A stretch of 64,000 nucleotides of DNA from Acidobacteriaceae bacterium (GTDB lineage Bacteria > Acidobacteriota > Terriglobia > Terriglobales > Acidobacteriaceae). The DNA is taken from the NCBI GenBank assembly GCA_003134815.1, contig PLCO01000059.1, positions 62,001 to 126,000 of the forward strand, read 5' to 3'. The notes beneath the pieces are model-generated. The model was not told the DNA's origin, did not search any database, and saw only the letters and a program-made list of their open reading frames with translations. Position numbers and translations under genes: made by a program. Below, one piece after another: positions 43,493-52,341 of the stretch. Each line of letters starts with the position of its first letter. Position 1 is the stretch's first letter.

Positions 43493-44917
43493 CTAGGAGA
43501 AAGAAGCTAGAAGCTGCTTCCTCGCTTCCACGTCAAAAATCTCCGGATCAGGCTCCTTGAAAAACGCCGCATGGAGCGACCGAACCGCTTCGTCGGCATC
43601 GTCCTCTTCGATCATGAAGCTCATATTAATCTCGCTCGCGCCCTGCGAGATCATGCGCACGTTTACGTGGCGGATGGCGTTGAACACCTGCGCGGCAATG
43701 CCGTTCTGCCCGCGAATATCCTCGCCCACCATGCAGACCAGCGCCTTCTTGCCTTCGTACTTCACGTCGGCAAGGCCGCTCAGGTCGGCGGCAATCGCCG
43801 GCAGGCTCGCATTTGAGTCCACCGAAAGCGACACGCTGACCTCGCTGGTCGAAACCATGTCTACAGCGCATTTATGTTTGTCGAAGACGGCGAACACCTT
43901 GCTCATGTAACCATGCGACATCAGCATGCGGCTGGCCACAATGTCGATGATGGTCAACTTTCGTTTCACCGCGATCGACTTGAACGGGCTATTGCAGTGT
44001 GGAGCCACCGAAATAATGCGCGTGCCCTCGCACCCCGCATTGCGGCTGTTTAGCACCAGCACCGGAATGTTCTTCTTCACCGCCGGCAGAATCGTCGCCG
44101 GGTGCAAAACCTTGGCGCCGAAGTAGGCCAGCTCGGCCGCCTCCTCAAAGCTGATCACCTTCACGCGCAGCGCATCGGGACACACGCGCGGGTCGGCCGT
44201 CATAATTCCGTCGACGTCAGTCCAGATTTCGATCGTCTCCGCGTTGAGGGCGCTGCCCACCAGCGCGCCCGTGAGGTCGGAACCGCCGCGGCCCAACGTT
44301 GTCGTCAGTCCTTCCTCGTTCGACGCGATGAACCCGCCCATAATCGGCACTTTGCCCTGCGCAAGCAGGGGACTGAGCTTCTCCGCGGCACGTTTCTCAA
44401 TCGCGTCGTCGAGCGGCACCGCCTTCTGGAACTCGGAGTTGGTGACAATAACCTGGCGCGCATCGACGTGAGAAACGTCCACTCCGCGCTCGCTGAAGGC
44501 GGCAGCCACAATCTGACTTGAAAGGCGCTCGCCATAACTCACAATCTGATCGGAGATGCGAGGCGTCAGCTCGCGAATTGCCGACAAACCCCGCAGCACT
44601 TCGTCGAGCGCGTCGAATTTGCCATCGATGAGCTGAACGAGGGCAGCAGCTGCGGCTTCGTCGTTCACCAGCTCGGCTGAAGTATCGCGATGCCGTGCCC
44701 TTAGCCGCGAACTGATCGCCAGCGCGCCGATGCGGTCACCCGCCGCGGCTGCTGCCGCGGCGCGCAGCAATTGGTCGGTAACTTTGGCCATCGCGCTGAC
44801 CACCACAACCGGGTTCTTCCCGCTGGCCACTCGCCCGGCGACAATTGCAGCGGTGCGCTCAATGGCGGCCGCATCCTCCACCGACGTGCCGCCAAATTTC
44901 ATTACAACCAATTTCAT
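43493..44917 (-). CDS. lysC: Aspartate kinase
   Basis: LysC phosphorylates aspartate, the committed step for lysine, threonine and methionine. The 474-residue protein begins MKLVVMKFGGTSVEDAAAIE (KFGGTS motif). It has VVVVSAMAKVTDQLL, FIASNEEGLTTTLGRGGSDL, TGALVG and DVDGIMTADPRV for substrate and ATP binding, and two C-terminal ACT domains (TIIDIVASRMLMSHGYMSKV; ALVCMVGEDIRGQNGIAAQV) for feedback control. Length and ACT layout are those of single-chain, lysine-sensitive type enzymes. It lies between asd and dapB. Confidence 0.95.
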   Translation of the reverse strand: MKLVVMKFGGTSVEDAAAIERTAAIVAGRVASGKNPVVVVSAMAKVTDQLLRAAAAAAAGDRIGALAISSRLRARHRDTSAELVNDEAAAAALVQLIDGKFDALDEVLRGLSAIRELTPRISDQIVSYGERLSSQIVAAAFSERGVDVSHVDARQVIVTNSEFQKAVPLDDAIEKRAAEKLSPLLAQGKVPIMGGFIASNEEGLTTTLGRGGSDLTGALVGSALNAETIEIWTDVDGIMTADPRVCPDALRVKVISFEEAAELAYFGAKVLHPATILPAVKKNIPVLVLNSRNAGCEGTRIISVAPHCNSPFKSIAVKRKLTIIDIVASRMLMSHGYMSKVFAVFDKHKCAVDMVSTSEVSVSLSVDSNASLPAIAADLSGLADVKYEGKKALVCMVGEDIRGQNGIAAQVFNAIRHVNVRMISQGASEINMSFMIEEDDADEAVRSLHAAFFKEPDPEIFDVEARKQLLASFS

Positions 44918-44991
44918 TTCGTGCTTCCCGTTTTTCGCTGCAGTCTTGTTTGCCCGCGCTTTGCTCGCCGTCGTCGCGGCAATCCTAAATC

Positions 44992-46080
44992 CTACGCGCG
45001 CGCCGCCGCCACCGCCGATGGTTCCAGCTTGCCCAGGCTCGCCAGCATCTCGGCGTTCAAAATCGTCGCTCCGGCCGCGCCGCGCACGGTGTTATGCGAG
45101 AGCAGCACAAATTTCCAGTCGAAAACGTTGCAAGGGCGCAGCCGTCCCACAGTCACCGTCATGCCGTTGCCTCGGTTGCGGTCCAGCCGCGGTTGCGGGC
45201 GATCGTTCTGCTCTGCCCACTCGACGGGCTGTTCGGGAGCGAACGGCAAATCAAGCCCGGCGAGCGGCCGGAACTCTGCCCACGCCGCCAGAATATCTTC
45301 GCGCCGGACTTCGCTGCCCAGCTTATTGCCGATCTTGATTGACACGCATTCCGTGTGCCCGTCGACCACCGGCACGCGATTGCAGTGCGCAGTCATCTTC
45401 GCGGCGAGCGGCGCTACGCCATGACCTTCAAGCTTTCCCAGCAGCTTCAGCGTCTCGGACTCCATTTTCTCTTCTTCACCGCCGATGAACGGAACCACAT
45501 TATCGAGAATGTCCATCGACGCCACGCCGGGATAACCCGCGCCCGATACTGCCTGCATAGTGGTTGCGAAGATCTGCTCAATGCCGAAGCGCTCTTCGAT
45601 CGGCTTGAGTGCCATCACCAAACCAATCGTGGAGCAGTTCGGATTGGTGACGATGTACCCCCCGCTCTCTTTGCGTGACGGTTGCTCTTCGATCAGGTGC
45701 AGGTGCTCCGCGTTCACTTCGGGGATGACAAGCGGAACTTTGGGAGCCATCCGGAAAGCGCTCGAATTCGAGATCACTGCGCAACCTGCCGCGGCAAACT
45801 TCGGTTCCATCTCGCGCGCAATGGCCGCGTCCACGCTGGCGAAGATAATCTTCGGAGCGCCCTCCGGCTCGGCCGGCGAAACAATCATTTTTGCCACGCG
45901 CTCGGGCAATGGCGTATCCAGCCGCCATTTAGCAGCCTCGCCGTAACTCTTCCCACTGGAGCGGTCGCTCGCAGCAAGCCACGCGATCTCGAACCACGAG
46001 TGATTCGCCAGCAGTTGAATGTATCGTTGGCCGACCATGCCGGTCGCGCCCAGAATGCCAATTGGGTACTTGTTTTTCAT
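44992..46080 (-). CDS. asd: Aspartate-semialdehyde dehydrogenase
   Basis: The enzyme reduces aspartyl phosphate to aspartate semialdehyde. The 362-residue protein shows the NADP-binding IGILGATGMVGQRYIQLLA, the segment SNSSAFRMAPKVPLVIPEVN, the catalytic Cys in VTNPNCSTIGLVMALKP, and AVSGAGYPGVASMDILDNVV. It belongs to the archaeal/fungal-like subgroup that has SGAGYPG and NIIP-type motifs (the HCNRVPV segment). It is the first gene of the lysine cluster. The MITE-like element lies directly upstream, between it and the isocitrate dehydrogenase gene, where it may affect the operon promoter. Confidence 0.94.
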   Translation of the reverse strand: MKNKYPIGILGATGMVGQRYIQLLANHSWFEIAWLAASDRSSGKSYGEAAKWRLDTPLPERVAKMIVSPAEPEGAPKIIFASVDAAIAREMEPKFAAAGCAVISNSSAFRMAPKVPLVIPEVNAEHLHLIEEQPSRKESGGYIVTNPNCSTIGLVMALKPIEERFGIEQIFATTMQAVSGAGYPGVASMDILDNVVPFIGGEEEKMESETLKLLGKLEGHGVAPLAAKMTAHCNRVPVVDGHTECVSIKIGNKLGSEVRREDILAAWAEFRPLAGLDLPFAPEQPVEWAEQNDRPQPRLDRNRGNGMTVTVGRLRPCNVFDWKFVLLSHNTVRGAAGATILNAEMLASLGKLEPSAVAAARA

Positions 46081-46103
46081 AGTCTTGGCTCTATCCAGTG
46101 TAC

Positions 46104-46417
46104 TAGAGCCTGTTATTCACTTTGGCGCGCGCAGGCGTTGCGAGCGAAAATCGCGCCAGAACCGGGGCCCCCGCGGACAGGTCTTCGTCTGCGGGGTGGA
46201 GACGAGGCGGAGGACGACGGTTGTGGTGACCCCACTACCAAGGACGACAACGAAGCTTGGCGCGATTTGCGCCGCAACCCTTCGGGCTGGGGCCAATTCT
46301 CCCCATTTCTTTGTCGCTCGTCGCTCCAGTAGGCCGGCTACAGTTCGCTCCTCGCTTCGCGAACCGGAAAGAATTGGCGCCCAGCGCCGCACGCGCCAAA
46401 GTGAATAGCAGGCTCTA
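46104..46417. mobile_element. MITE-like nested inverted-repeat element, 314 bases
   Basis: The left end TAGAGCCTGTTATTCACTTT and the right end (complement TAGAGCCTGCTATTCACTTT) are inverted copies, matching at 24 of 25 bases (46105-46129 with 46392-46416) and more weakly beyond. Each end has TA at the tip. Inside are nested inverted repeats AAATCGCGCC (46148-46157) with GGCGCGATTT (46259-46268), and the GGTCTTC hairpin at 46169-46196. No open frame inside resembles a transposase. Such structure suggests a non-autonomous element mobilised by an IS630/Tc1-type enzyme; this is an inference. Confidence 0.7.
46169..46196. repeat. GGTCTTC-loop hairpin repeat, copy 2
   Basis: CCCCGCGGAC (46169-46178) pairs with GTCTGCGGGG (46187-46196), with one G-T pair, around AGGTCTTC. 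Compared with copy 1, stem positions have changed on both sides while pairing is kept. The ACCGGGGCC before and TGGA after are shared. Confidence 0.8.
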
Positions 46418-46446
46418 AGGATGAGTCTGGCCGCAGCGCCTGCTCG

Positions 46447-47460
46447 TTACGCCATCACCGCGAGAATCGCGTCGGTAAACTGCGCCGTCCCTGCCGTGCC
46501 GCCCACGTCGCGGGTCAGCGTCTTGTGCTCCGCATACACTGCTTCAAGCGCCTTCTGCGCCTTGTCCGCGGCAGCGGTTTCATCAAGGTGTCGCAGCATC
46601 AAAATCGCCGACTGCAACAGCGCCGTGGGATTGGCCACATCCTTGCCCGCAATGTCCGGTGCCGAGCCGTGCACCGCTTCGAAGATCGCGCACTCCACGC
46701 CCAGGTTCGCGCCGGGCGCAAGCCCAAGGCCGCCGACCAGGCCCGCGCAAAGATCGCTCACAATGTCGCCGTAGAGGTTCTCGAGCAACAGCGTGTCGTA
46801 CTGGTAGGGATTCATCACCAGCTGCATGCATGTGTTATCGATCAGGTGCTCGCCATAGAGGATGTCAGGGAACCCTTCAGCCACCTGCCGCGCGCAGCGC
46901 AGAAAAAGCCCGTCCGACAGCTTCATGATGTTCGCTTTGTGAATGGAGTGGATTTTCTTGCGGCCGTGCTTGCGCGCGTATTCAAACGCAAACAGCGCAA
47001 TGCGTGTCGATCCTTTCTCGGTGATCACCTTGATGCTTTCAACCACGCCCGGAACCACTTCGTGCTCCAGCCCCACGTATTCGCCTTCGGTGTTTTCGCG
47101 CACAATCACCAGGTCCACGCCAGGATACTTTGTTTCCAGGCCGGGCAAATTGCGAATCGGCCGCAGATTGGCGAAGAGATCGAACTTTTTGCGCAGCGTG
47201 ACGTTGATGCTCTTGAACCCCCCGCCGATGGGCGTCGTCACCGGCCCCTTTAGCGCCACGCGATTGCGCTCAATCGATGCATACAGCGCCGCGGGAATGT
47301 ACTCGCCATAAATCTCGAAGGCCTCGGCGCCGGCGGCGAACCGCTCCCACTCAAACTTCACGCCGGTGGCTTCAAGAATGCGCACCACTGCCTGCGTGAC
47401 TTCTGGGCCAATGCCGTCGCCGGGAATCAATGTAACTTTGTGGGTCTTCCGTTCCGTCAT
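46447..47460 (-). CDS. NAD-dependent isocitrate dehydrogenase / isopropylmalate dehydrogenase family
   Basis: A 337-residue beta-decarboxylating dehydrogenase. VTLIPGDGIGPEVTQAVVRI, KGPVTTPIGGGFKSINVTLR, LFANLRPIRNLPG, VIVRENTEGEYVGLEH and DNTCMQLVMNPYQYDTLL are signatures. FEAVHGSAPDIAGKDVANPT holds NAD-type residues. The segment SINVTLRKKFDLFANLRP points to NAD-isocitrate dehydrogenase rather than 3-isopropylmalate dehydrogenase; homoisocitrate activity cannot be excluded. The ATG before TERKTHKVTLIPG is chosen; upstream codons are inside nrdR's 3' region. It follows nrdR by 25 bases. Confidence 0.87.
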   Translation of the reverse strand: MTERKTHKVTLIPGDGIGPEVTQAVVRILEATGVKFEWERFAAGAEAFEIYGEYIPAALYASIERNRVALKGPVTTPIGGGFKSINVTLRKKFDLFANLRPIRNLPGLETKYPGVDLVIVRENTEGEYVGLEHEVVPGVVESIKVITEKGSTRIALFAFEYARKHGRKKIHSIHKANIMKLSDGLFLRCARQVAEGFPDILYGEHLIDNTCMQLVMNPYQYDTLLLENLYGDIVSDLCAGLVGGLGLAPGANLGVECAIFEAVHGSAPDIAGKDVANPTALLQSAILMLRHLDETAAADKAQKALEAVYAEHKTLTRDVGGTAGTAQFTDAILAVMA

Positions 47461-47485
47461 CTTTTCTCGAAATCCCTGCGAGCAG

Positions 47486-47956
47486 CTAACTCTTCTTCTT
47501 CCCGTGGCTCGCCAGCAACCCCTCCAGCTCTTCTTTGAACTCGCGCACGTCTTTGAAGTCGCGATACACCGAAGCAAAGCGAATATAGGCCACAGTGTCG
47601 AGACCCTTGAGGTGCTGCATAATCAGCTCGCCGACCTCAGCCGTCGTGCGTTCGCGCTCGGGAGCATCGATGAGGAAACTCTCCGCTGCGTCCACAACAT
47701 TTTCCAGTTGGCTTGACGAGATCGGCCGCTTTTCGCACGCGTGAAGCAGGCCACTCAAAACCTTCTGCCTGTCGAAGCGCTCGCGCCGGCCGTCTTTCTT
47801 CACCACCATGTAGGGAATCTCGTCGATGCGCTCGTAAGTAGTGAAGCGCCGGTTGCACTTCTCGCACTCCCGCCGCCGCCGGATCGAGTCGGCCTCTTTG
47901 CTCTCGCGCGAATCCACCACGCGATCCTGCCCGAAACCGCAATAAGGACATTTCAT
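47486..47956 (-). CDS. nrdR: Transcriptional repressor NrdR
   Basis: NrdR binds ATP/dATP and represses ribonucleotide reductase genes via NrdR boxes. The 156-residue protein has the zinc ribbon MKCPYCGFGQDRVVDSRES then RRRRECEKCNRRFTTYER, with two CxxC pairs, and the ATP-cone domain PYMVVKKDGRRERFDRQKVL. AYIRFASVYRDFKDVREF is the conserved end. Length and motifs are standard. It is the first gene of a two-gene unit with isocitrate dehydrogenase; such pairing is unusual and probably only shares a transcript. No ribonucleotide reductase gene is in the window. Confidence 0.96.
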   Translation of the reverse strand: MKCPYCGFGQDRVVDSRESKEADSIRRRRECEKCNRRFTTYERIDEIPYMVVKKDGRRERFDRQKVLSGLLHACEKRPISSSQLENVVDAAESFLIDAPERERTTAEVGELIMQHLKGLDTVAYIRFASVYRDFKDVREFKEELEGLLASHGKKKS

Positions 47957-47989
47957 CTTTAGGCTAATTTTACGGCATCAACGCGCGCC

Positions 47990-48535
47990 TTATGAGCTTG
48001 CGCTGTGACCTGTGCACTGCATCACGCCCAGGAATCGCGCCCACGGTCCCACCGCCTCGCGATATTGAAACGCCATGATGCGCGAAATCTGGTGCAGGTG
48101 CGTCAAGTCATGCGCAGCCCACGTCGCCAGCAGTTCCGACAACGTGACAACGCCAAACGATGGATGCCGCCCGCGCTGTCGCAGATCCTCCGCTGTCAGT
48201 TTCAATTCACGCAGGTCCTCAAGCCCCTTTGCCCGCGCCCGCGCGAATTCGTCGAGCAGTTGGCCCAATGTTTTGCCCCGGCTGTAGCGAACATATCCAT
48301 CGCGATCGAACGGAGCAAAGATTCCCTCCTCGCCGGATTCCAGAATCACTTGCGCCCGCGGAATCCAGTCCTCGCTCTCACCTTGGATCAGGTGCGCCAC
48401 CACTGTACGCACGCTCCATGTATTTTCGCCCTCGTTCGTCTCAGTCCATATCTCAGGCAATCCGCGCAGCAGCGCGTCGAGAGCGGCCGGCGTGCGCTCA
48501 AGCAGCGCCATCGTGTTGTACAGGTCGTGTTCCAT
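47990..48535 (-). CDS. DinB-family protein (second copy type)
   Basis: A 181-residue four-helix-bundle protein of the DinB superfamily. LYNTMALLERTPAALDALLR starts the first helix, and histidines occur in RTVVAHLIQGESEDW and TWAAHDLTHLHQISRIMAF, where the HxxxHxxQ-like array suits a metal site. GGGAGGAGA lies before the chosen ATG, giving the normal length. The frame continues upstream into the MscS gene region without family character. Its role is unknown. It follows the MscS gene on the same strand after about 40 bases. Confidence 0.78.
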   Translation of the reverse strand: MEHDLYNTMALLERTPAALDALLRGLPEIWTETNEGENTWSVRTVVAHLIQGESEDWIPRAQVILESGEEGIFAPFDRDGYVRYSRGKTLGQLLDEFARARAKGLEDLRELKLTAEDLRQRGRHPSFGVVTLSELLATWAAHDLTHLHQISRIMAFQYREAVGPWARFLGVMQCTGHSASS

Positions 48536-48575
48536 AGCGGCTCTCCTCCCTGCACAATCCTTGCACACCATCGGC

Positions 48576-49727
48576 TTAGTGGTCTGCATTGCTGCGCGAG
48601 ACTTCGATCTCGCCATTCGGAGAGTTGTGCGTAGCCTGCCCGCTATTCCGCGCTCGCAGATTTCCTCCATCGCTGAGAGTCTCCACCTCTCCGCGATACC
48701 GTGGAAGGCTTCCCGGATGGTTTCCCTTGAGGAATGCAATCAGCCGCTCGCGAACCAGGCAACGCAGGTCCCAGGCGTCGCTCGAATTCCGCACATCCAT
48801 CAACGCGCGCAGCTGCATCGTCTTCTGGTCGCTGTCCGACACTTGCAGCACGCACACTTTCCCGTTCCACAGCGGGGTCGATTCCAGGATGCGCCGCAGT
48901 TCCTCCCGCACTTTATCCACAGGCGTGGAGTAGTCGACATACACATAGGTGTACGCCAGCAGGTCGGCGCTCGTCCGCGTCCAGTTCTGGAACGCATTCG
49001 TCAGAAAATAACTCAGCGGCAGCACCAGACGCCGCAGATCCCATAGGCGGATGATTACGTACATCATGCCGATCTCTTCAATCCATCCCCATTCGCCTTC
49101 AATAACCACCGCATCGCCGATGCGGAACGGCTGCGCAAACGCAATCTGCACTCCGGCAATCAGGTTGGCCAGCGTGTCCTTCATGGCCATGCCGACCACA
49201 AGGCTTGCCACTCCCGCTGATGCAAGAATGCTGATGCCGATGTGCTTGATCTGGGGAAACGTCATCAGCGCGGCAGCCACGGCGAGCACCGTAACCAGCA
49301 CAACGCCGACGCGGTGCAGCATTTGGAATTGCGTTTGAATGCGCCGCGCCGCCAGGTTGTCCGCCACATCGATGCGGAAACGGCTCGCAAGCACGTCGGC
49401 CGTCACCTCAATCATTAGAATCGCGAGCCATGCCAGCGCTCCAATCAGACCAATCCCGACCATGTGCTCCAGCGCCGTTTTTACGTTTTCCGGCAGCTGC
49501 AGCCCCGGCAAAATGACCAGGATGACGACCAGCGGCACAATCCATAGCGAATGCCGCCGCCCGTGGGTCGCCAGGGACTGACCCAACACAGCCCCGCGGC
49601 GCCGCGTCAGCCGCAGCAGCAGCTTGAAGCCGATGGAGCGCGCGATCAGCCCAACCGCAATCCCAGCGGCCAGGGTTCCGAGCGACCACAGCAGGTTTTG
49701 CCAATCGTGCTGGATGAAGTCGAGCAT
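48576..49727 (-). CDS. MscS-family mechanosensitive ion channel
   Basis: A 383-residue membrane protein that opens under membrane tension to release solutes. It has hydrophobic segments at about residues 12-35, 58-78, 90-112 and 135-190. The third MscS helix and beta domain are seen in LASAGVASLVVGMAMKDTLA, NLIAGVQIAFAQPFRIGDAV and VIEGEWGWIEEIGMMYVIIR. VLPLSYFLTNAFQNW is the conserved end of the beta domain. The last 45 residues are a disordered Asn/Ser/Gly/Arg-rich tail. It is followed by a DinB-like gene and divergent from the VOC-like gene. Confidence 0.92.
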   Translation of the reverse strand: MLDFIQHDWQNLLWSLGTLAAGIAVGLIARSIGFKLLLRLTRRRGAVLGQSLATHGRRHSLWIVPLVVILVILPGLQLPENVKTALEHMVGIGLIGALAWLAILMIEVTADVLASRFRIDVADNLAARRIQTQFQMLHRVGVVLVTVLAVAAALMTFPQIKHIGISILASAGVASLVVGMAMKDTLANLIAGVQIAFAQPFRIGDAVVIEGEWGWIEEIGMMYVIIRLWDLRRLVLPLSYFLTNAFQNWTRTSADLLAYTYVYVDYSTPVDKVREELRRILESTPLWNGKVCVLQVSDSDQKTMQLRALMDVRNSSDAWDLRCLVRERLIAFLKGNHPGSLPRYRGEVETLSDGGNLRARNSGQATHNSPNGEIEVSRSNADH

Positions 49728-49821
49728 CTCAGAGTCGTATCCTTACCTTGTCGGATGCGGATATGGTCCGCGCTGTTTCCTCTCGCTGCCCACCTTACGC
49801 ACAGAATTTAGACTGGGCACT

Positions 49822-50484
49822 ATGGCTCTGGAACTCGATCACATCTTCGTGTGCACGGAACCCGGCGCTCCTGAGGCCAACGAACTGATCCGCTTCGGCC
49901 TGCGCGAGGGAGAGCCAAACACGCATCCCGGCCAGGGCACTGCCTGCCGTCGCTTCCCTTTCTTGAACGCCATGATCGAGCTGCTGTGGGTCAGCGATCC
50001 CGCCGAGGCGCAAAGTCCCGCAACACGACGCACGCTGCTTTGGGAACGATGGTCGGGCCGCAACTCCGGCGCATCACCCTTCGGCATCTGCCTCCGACCG
50101 GCGAGCCCGGCGAGTCCCGGGGACATTCAGGACGCGCTCTTTCCCGGCTGGAACTACAAGCCATCGTACTTGCCTGAGACGCTCGCGTTGCAAATCGGCA
50201 GCGCCGGAGTCGATGAGCCGATGTGGGTCTACCTGAGTTTTGTCACGCGCCAACACCGCGAGGAACACTTCGTCGGCCATCCCAACGGAATTCGCGAGAT
50301 CACCGGACTCGTCCTGAACACTCCCACCGCCCTCCGCTCCGAAGCATCGCGCATCATCGTTGACAACGGAGTTCTTTCCGCGCGGCCCGGGGACGAGCCT
50401 CTCCTTGAGATCGAATTCGATCGTCGCCGTCGCGGAGAAAGCCGCGACTTCCGTCCTGGGCTGCCATTTGTTTTTCACTTCTGA
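49822..50484 (+). CDS. VOC-superfamily (glyoxalase-like) protein
   Basis: A 220-residue protein starting MALELDHIFVCTEPGAPEAN, the strand and loop that open glyoxalase-like (VOC) domains. LIRFGLREGEPNTHPGQGTA, then CRRFPFLNAMIELLWVSDP, continues the pattern with the metal-ligand Glu in IELLWV. The second half (ITGLVLNTPTALRSEASRII; LEIEFDRRRRGE) supplies another betaalphabetabetabeta module. Members include dioxygenases, isomerases and bleomycin-type resistance proteins; no substrate can be given. The frame continues upstream, but the chosen ATG is where homology begins. Confidence 0.72.
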   Translation: MALELDHIFVCTEPGAPEANELIRFGLREGEPNTHPGQGTACRRFPFLNAMIELLWVSDPAEAQSPATRRTLLWERWSGRNSGASPFGICLRPASPASPGDIQDALFPGWNYKPSYLPETLALQIGSAGVDEPMWVYLSFVTRQHREEHFVGHPNGIREITGLVLNTPTALRSEASRIIVDNGVLSARPGDEPLLEIEFDRRRRGESRDFRPGLPFVFHF

Positions 50485-50493
50485 CCCGCCAAG

Positions 50494-51183
50494 TCACGGC
50501 AGCGGCTCTACCAGTTCCGGCCTGTTGTTCCGCACATTCCCAACATCAGGGCCGACCCTCCATACCTTCATCTCTTCATCCGGGTACGGTCGCAATAGAT
50601 CGCCAGGCAACCGCCCCACTTCTCCGAGCGTCAACCATCGTTCATAATCGCTCCGACGGAGTATCACCGGCATTCGATTGTGTATCGGCTCCGTCAGCTC
50701 GTTCGGGTCCGTGGTGATCACTGTGTACGTCTCCAGGCTCTTGCCCGTCGCCTTATCCTTCCATGTCTCCCACAACCCGGCGAAGGCGAAGAGTGACCCG
50801 TCCTTGAGAGCAATCGCGTAAGGCTGTTTCGTCTTGGCATCGATCTTCTGCCACTCATAAAACCAGTCGGCAGGAACCAGGCATCGGCGGCGCTTGAACG
50901 CTTCACGATACAGGGGGCTTGTGGCAACTGTTTCCGCCTTCGCGTTGATCGTGCTGTATCCAGCCTTGCCATCCTTCGACCAGAACGGAATCAGACCCCA
51001 TCGCATGATCGTTAGTTCTCGCTCGCCTGTCTCTCGGTCGAGTCTGACCACGGGTTGCAAGCTCTGCGGAGCGACGTTGTAGGTCGGCGCAAAATACGAA
51101 TCGTCAAAGACGTTCGTATCGTGCGCCTGCATCCACTCCGCGATGCGTTGCTTGTCAGCTCTCCGTCCGTAGCGCCCGCACAT
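50494..51183 (-). CDS. SOS response-associated peptidase (SRAP; YedK/HMCES-type)
   Basis: A 229-residue protein that crosslinks to abasic sites in single-stranded DNA and protects them. The catalytic Cys2 is in MCGRYG (Met removed in vivo). STINAKAETVATSPLYREAF, RRRCLVPADWFYEWQKID and the active-site His in TEPIHNRMPVIL are the hallmark SRAP residues. Length is typical of bacterial YedK. It sits convergent to the VOC-like gene, ten bases from its stop, and downstream of the unknown membrane protein. It may belong to the SOS regulon, but no operator was recognised. Confidence 0.95.
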   Translation of the reverse strand: MCGRYGRRADKQRIAEWMQAHDTNVFDDSYFAPTYNVAPQSLQPVVRLDRETGERELTIMRWGLIPFWSKDGKAGYSTINAKAETVATSPLYREAFKRRRCLVPADWFYEWQKIDAKTKQPYAIALKDGSLFAFAGLWETWKDKATGKSLETYTVITTDPNELTEPIHNRMPVILRRSDYERWLTLGEVGRLPGDLLRPYPDEEMKVWRVGPDVGNVRNNRPELVEPLP

Positions 51184-51309
51184 ACCTTCAGCTTAATATC
51201 CTTTCGCCAGACCCAAAAGTGCGCGTCAAAATAGCCGCATCTACCCCACCACGGATCACTCCGCGAATCCACCTGATACGTGCATGTGAATGCGTGGCGA
51301 AGAAACTTC

Positions 51310-52311
51310 TTATGCGTGCTGTAATAGCCAAATTCCGCCAAGGATGGCAAGGTAGGCCAAAGCCGCGAGGATGCCCGCAACACGACCAATAGCCTGCATG
51401 GGTCTGTCTTCAATACTAAGGAACGGCAGAACTTTGACCCACATCACTCGGGCGCTGTTGATGATGCGGGTTGCGACGGAAGCCGCCACGTACAGCCAAA
51501 CCCAAACAGATGTGAACATAGACGCGAATAGATAGAGTCTTAGGAAAGGCCCCCAACCGCCCGGACCCATCAACGCGCGTACGTAGGACGCCAAGGTGAA
51601 AACAAACAAGGAAACCTCTTCGCGGAAGCCTTGCGCGTAGACATCAGAAGCCCCGACCGTCCCGAAAACATACAAGTATGGCGCAATCATGCCGATGGCT
51701 GCTATCGCGATAGCCACGGAGACCACGCTATCGACAGTCAGCAGAACAAAGACACGAACCTTCGTTGGCCGTTTCGCCATCTGACGAACGATGAAACGAC
51801 TGAACAGAAGCGAAAAATAATCGGGCACACAGTTGATGGGAAGAGCAAGCCACAAATAGTACGCAAGAGTTTCGTAGGCCATCCATCCGTTGCCGCTGGT
51901 CAGGGCATTTCTGCCAAGCACCGCAATCGAAAGCGCCTCAGCTATCACGACAGCCGCAATAGAGGCGATACAGGACCGAAGAAAGAATTTGAATGACAGT
52001 GCCTTTTTCCCGAAAACTCTATCTATTAAATTGGGAAAAACGCTCGCCCATGCGTCTATTTGCGCCGCTCCCGGCACGCTCCTAAGCCAAAGCGAGAGCT
52101 TGGCCCTACTTTCCTGGCTTAGACCGCCGTCGGCCCACTCAAACGCCAGAGCGACGCTGCCCATGATGCCGAAGAACGTCAGTCCCTGGAGCAGATGCGG
52201 GAGTTGGCTCAATAACGTGCTCATCTCATCAATTGTAGGGAGCGCATCACTTCCCCGCCATCGGATTTTCTCGGGCTCGTCTACGGGCGAGCCAATGCGA
52301 TTGCAGGGCAT
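51310..52311 (-). CDS. Multi-pass membrane protein of unknown function
   Basis: A 333-residue protein with about six hydrophobic segments (near residues 40-58, 112-135, 145-165, 193-215, 260-285, 308-330). Between the first and second lies a soluble portion with RSVPGAAQIDAWASVFPNLI. No family is recognised. The first ATG is given; an alternative ATG at 52224 would shorten the N-terminus by 29 residues, and neither has a clear ribosome binding site. It lies 30 bases after the small coiled-coil membrane protein gene on the same strand, so the two probably form an operon. Confidence 0.6.
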   Translation of the reverse strand: MPCNRIGSPVDEPEKIRWRGSDALPTIDEMSTLLSQLPHLLQGLTFFGIMGSVALAFEWADGGLSQESRAKLSLWLRSVPGAAQIDAWASVFPNLIDRVFGKKALSFKFFLRSCIASIAAVVIAEALSIAVLGRNALTSGNGWMAYETLAYYLWLALPINCVPDYFSLLFSRFIVRQMAKRPTKVRVFVLLTVDSVVSVAIAIAAIGMIAPYLYVFGTVGASDVYAQGFREEVSLFVFTLASYVRALMGPGGWGPFLRLYLFASMFTSVWVWLYVAASVATRIINSARVMWVKVLPFLSIEDRPMQAIGRVAGILAALAYLAILGGIWLLQHA

Positions 52312-52341
52312 CCTGGAAGTAAAAATCTCCGAATGGACGTG

